DNA of 64,000 nt. It comes from Bombyx mori (lineage: Eukaryota > Arthropoda > Insecta > Lepidoptera > Bombycidae). Positions 60,425 to 64,000 of the stretch are shown here, piece by piece; the first letter of the stretch is position 1, and every line of letters begins with the position of its first letter. Location: positions 3,844,001-3,908,000 of the forward strand of contig NC_085124.1 in the NCBI RefSeq assembly GCF_030269925.1, written 5' to 3'. The position numbers were made by a program, and so were the translations under genes. The notes below the pieces were generated by a model that did not search any database, had not been told where the DNA came from, and worked only from the letters and a program-made list of their open reading frames with translations.

Positions 60425-60640
60425 TTATTTATTTATTTATTAGACTTCATGTAAAATTTACACTGGCGGACTTAATGCCTAAGGCATTCTCTACCAGTCA
60501 ACCAAAGGTAGTGCAGAGTAAATAGTGGTAGGTGCAATGAAATTTATATTAGGTAACGAATACATACAAAAAAGTATATCTACATATATACAAAATCACA
60601 TATACATATACATACATTACTATTACAATGAACGTAAATT
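60425..60640 (-). repeat. Likely LINE 3' UTR
   Basis: Read on the minus strand: 'ggtagagaatgccttaggca', 'ttaagtccgccagtgtaaat' and a (TAAA)n end, a form common at the 3' ends of lepidopteran Jockey-like LINEs. 5' truncated; class uncertain. Confidence 0.5.
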
Positions 60641-61124
60641 GGAATAGCAAGGCAACATCTGTAGTAAGGTTGTAGAAATAAATACTACGTAGTATATTTA
60701 ATGTTGTTTACTTAGAAAACCCGTTTCGTTCGTAACGTAAGAGCTTATGAAGCAACCATAGCCAGTTCTGCATTTCCTATCGTTCTGGGGTAGTGGAACA
60801 GCTACGTAATTCTGTGGAACTTTACCGAGTCTTTCGTCATGAATTTACGAGGAAACTAACACATTAAGCCTTCAAAGCCAATAAAAATGGCTTAATTTTT
60901 AATGACCGCTTTGGTGATGACGCTCTTTGAAAGGTGTTGCTTGTAAGATGTGCAACGCCTGTTTGGAAAGGTACACGTATCGAAATATTGTTTATATTGA
61001 AGCAGGGGTTTTGTTGTGTGTGTTTTATTGATGTGAATTTCGTTCAACCTTTTTACCAGTTTTTTTGTTTTTAACTAATTGCCGATGAGCTTAAATGTTG
61101 TTTTAGTCGGTCGCAATGACAGAC
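60641..61124. other. Unassigned
   Basis: No recognised feature. Confidence 0.35.
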
Positions 61125-61255
61125 GGCCCGCATGGTTGGAAGAAACGGTAGACATCGGCTTGGCTCTGCCTCTGGCATTGCTGAAGTCCATGGGCGACGG
61201 TAACCACTCATCATCAAGTGGGCCGTGTGCTCGTCTGTCTATAAGGGTAATAAAA
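61125..61255 (+). repeat. LINE-tail family B copy
   Basis: 'catcggcttggctctgcctc', 'catgggcgacggtaaccact' and 'gggtaataaaaaa' are family B on the + strand. Confidence 0.75.
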
Positions 61256-61544
61256 AAGGGGTTACTGTGGCGCATGGACGCAGGCCATATCCGGGAGACT
61301 CCTATTCTACCACTCACCCATGTCGGTAAGCATGGCTATTTTTAAACTATCGTTAAAATGAGTTCGTTTCTGAGCCGGATCTGAACATATGCACTATAAC
61401 AATGTAGACCAGACGACTCCTCCATCTCATAATGAATGTAGGTCTTTTGGAATTGCAAAACGGGTGATTATTAATAATCGCCCTGGAGTCTTTGAATGAA
61501 AATTGTGAAAAAAAAAACAATCCTTATTATACAAGTATGCTCTG

Positions 61545-61640
61545 GATAGCAGGTGAGTTCATTGACCTACCAGAGCCGATAGACAACGCAATGTTGCCAC
61601 TCACCTCGAGATATAAGATCGGGTTTCAATGTTTCAACAA
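61545..61640 (-). repeat. Very degraded tail A-like fragment
   Basis: 'gagccgatagacaac' and 'ctcacctcgagatataagat' resemble the middle of tail A on the minus strand. Short and diverged. Confidence 0.4.
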
Positions 61641-62599
61641 CTGTCCTACATACCTACATGCGTCACGATTGAACGCCTATCTGTTTCCCGGCACAGAAGG
61701 ATAAAAATCAAAAATAACATCCCGACACCCCAACCGCCCGAGTTCAAAATTCGAAACTAGCGTAAATGTCATAAAAATGCAATGCATTATTAAAAACCTG
61801 CAAAGCATCTCCATCGTAATTTAAGACTATAATAATGATAACTATAAAGATTATAATAATAATAATAATAGGTAAGACTCTAATTTAAGAATATAAAGTA
61901 TAGGTAACCGCGCCCAACCTCAAAACTACGTACAGAGTCACGTGGAAAAACTTTTACTCTAAAATTAATAATAGATAAAACCAACCGAATCCAAGCAACC
62001 AATCATTTTACTCTTTTCGCAACAAAAAAAAACTTATACGTTGCTTTCGCATGTCCACTAACACAAATGTAGATTATCATATCTATAACAGTAACAATAG
62101 CGTTTTATGATAACGTTATGCTGGTCCTTCGAACCGGATTGTTCACTTTCAAGAACGCCAGCTAGGGCTAATGACTTTGTTATATAACTTTAATGGCGAT
62201 TAGGTAATTATAGCAGTAGAGATGATTGAATGCTACAAGTTATGTTATAATTATAATATCTTGTATATTCGTTGGCGCCATGTACCGTAGGTAAATACTT
62301 TCAATTGATGCTATAAGACATCTCGAAGAATGTTTTAACGTTTTAATAATTTGAACGTTTTTCATCTTCTACTTTTTGTTCTTAAGTTTACATTAACTGG
62401 ACTAGATTTAGGAGTAATAAATTTGTAATTAAGATACAATACAATCTTGCAGACCTCCGAGATCAAGAGTTTGCTGGTATCGCTCTCTGGTTAGTAAACT
62501 ACCAGTCGATTTCTAAATTCGTTAGTATGTAAAGCTACTGCCTAGCAAGCTCGCTGTCTTATTTATCATAAGCCTTGTCCAGGTCACGTTATGATTTTT
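61641..62599. other. Unassigned AT-rich sequence
   Basis: It includes an (ATA)n run near 61850-61872. No gene recognised. Confidence 0.4.
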
Positions 62600-63028
62600 T
62601 ATTTTTTATTTTATTGCTTAGATGGGTGGACGACCTCACAGCCCACCTGGTCTTAAGTGCTTACTGGAGCCCATAGACAGCCACAACGTAAATGCACCAC
62701 CCACCTTGAGATATAAGTTCTAAGGTCTCAAGTATAGCTACAACGGCTGCCTCACCCTGCAAAACGCATTACTGCTTCACGGCAGAAATAGGCAGGGTGA
62801 TGGTACCTACCCGCGCGGACTCACAAGAGGTCCTACCACCAGTAATTACGCAAATAATTTTGCGGGTTTCATTTTTATTACACGATGTTATTCCTTCACC
62901 GTGGAAATCAATGATGAACATTTGTTGAGTACGTATTTCATAAGAAAAATTGGTGCCCGCCTGAGATTCGAACACCGGCGCATCGATCATCACTAATGCA
63001 CCGGACATCGAATAGGCCACGAAGACTT
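62600..63028 (-). mobile_element. tRNA-headed SINE with tail A (full length)
   Basis: Tail from 'tgcttagatgggtggacgac' to 'aggtcctaccaccagtaatt', body 'attccttcaccgtggaaatc', and head with 'gagattcgaacaccgg' and 'aataggccacgaagac'. A small deletion lies near the A box. Confidence 0.85.
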
Positions 63029-63319
63029 AAAAAAAAACATACGACCATATGACCATAAAAAAACCTATCTTATCTTTTCGTGAAGTTCGAAATTGAATTA
63101 AATATATGAGACGAAACAACGCTACGCTGCAACTATTACTAAACGAATTGATAATAAAAACATCCCTTGAGGTGTCAGCACTAACTATCTTAAGAGTCAA
63201 ACCACAGAGATTACGAACCAGAAAAACAGAAACATTTGTTTTTTTTAAATACCACATACAAAGACAAACGAAAACAAAACAGTTTCTTAGATCTTTATTC
63301 GTAAACTTTTATTTAAATA
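63029..63319. other. Unassigned
   Basis: No recognised feature. Confidence 0.35.
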
Positions 63320-63590
63320 CTAGCTGACCCGGCAGACTTCGTAGTGCCTCAATCCATAAACAAAAGACCTAAACTTTTGTATAAAATAAACTTAAAACAA
63401 ACAAAAGGAAAACAAAGGAAAAACAAAATTGTTATTTTTATTTAATTCCGAACAATTTCATATTTATCTACCTTTTAAACCTTCTCTGGACTTCCACAAA
63501 TAGTTCAAGACCAAAATTAGCCAAATCGGTCCAGCCGTTCTCGAGTTTTAGCTAGACTAACGAACAGCAATTCATTTTTATATATATAGA
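63320..63590 (-). mobile_element. Helitron-like element H2
   Basis: CTAG end at 63320-63323 (minus strand) and the TC end at 63590 beside A. Internally 'cagccgttctcgagttttag' and 'taacgaacagcaattcattt' match the other H2 copies. Confidence 0.6.
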
Positions 63591-64000
63591 TTCTTAATAA
63601 AAGTTTATTGGCATCCGGCTCAACTGCAGCAGTAAAAAATCTAATTTCGTAATAAAAGCCATTTTGTTTGCCGGAAACGTGCGGATAGGCCCATGAAATC
63701 TAGTACTAGCCCAGAAAAACACATCGCGAACACCTACTCTCATCTTGTAATTTGATATCGAAGAATCCAAGACTGTCTTGAAATAGGATAACCTTGACCC
63801 GAAAGATCTTTTGCTTGTTATTTCATCGTGAAACTCATTCGTAACTACCTATTTTTAACATATCCTTTTGGGAAATTGGTGCTATCCCTATACCTAAGAT
63901 TTTAACTCACAGATAGCCGTCGTTAAGCCATCAATATTCTATCAGAATATGTAAAGAGAATATAAAATTACGCTAAACTAATAGACAATCTTAATCTTCT
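63591..64000. other. Unassigned window end
   Basis: No exon or repeat recognised in the last 410 bases. Confidence 0.35.

Overview
The window is lepidopteran nuclear DNA, almost certainly from a silkworm (genus Bombyx). The base composition is AT-rich, genes are split by GT-AG introns, and many copies of the Bombyx SINE Bm1 are present among other silkworm/lepidopteran repeats. There is no prokaryotic content, CRISPR array or canonical tRNA/rRNA gene.

Two host genes are supported, and they face each other tail to tail. On the + strand, 1104-7373 holds the last six coding exons (381 residues) of a CD36-family protein that matches sensory neuron membrane protein 1 (SNMP1); its N-terminal exons lie before base 1. 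On the - strand, 12723-22231 holds five exons of a UDP-glycosyltransferase (UGT). A perfectly phased candidate start exon lies 25.7 kb further upstream at 47952-48050: its last three bases are the ATG, followed directly by a consensus donor. Joined, the six segments encode 538 residues with a signal peptide, the UGT signature, one C-terminal membrane segment and a dilysine tail. An odorant co-receptor next to a membrane detoxification enzyme suggests, but does not prove, a shared role in antennae.

The rest is mobile DNA. The clearest element is an intact Ty1/copia retrotransposon (51000-55298): two apparently identical 162-bp LTRs, a copia-type primer-binding site, one open 1290-codon gag-pol, a polypurine tract and a 5-bp target duplication. 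Two 5'-truncated R1-clade LINE copies (20063-21015 minus, 49492-50671 plus) have 12-bp target duplications. Dispersed families are Bm1; a tRNA-headed SINE and a much more abundant headless form of its tail; a second LINE-tail family; Helitron-like elements beginning TC and ending CTAG between A and T; two similar LTR-like units; and a foldback element with perfect 25-bp arms.

By region: 1-7.4 kb SNMP1 exons with repeat-filled introns; 7.4-12.7 kb intergenic repeats; 12.7-48 kb UGT, mostly its giant repeat-rich first intron; 48-64 kb upstream of the UGT, with the LINE, the copia element and scattered SINEs. I saw no clear sign of a wholly new gene system. The most interesting points are the start codon isolated by a 25.7-kb intron, the discrete headless SINE-tail copies, a Helitron carrying a piece of LINE 3' UTR, and the intact copia.
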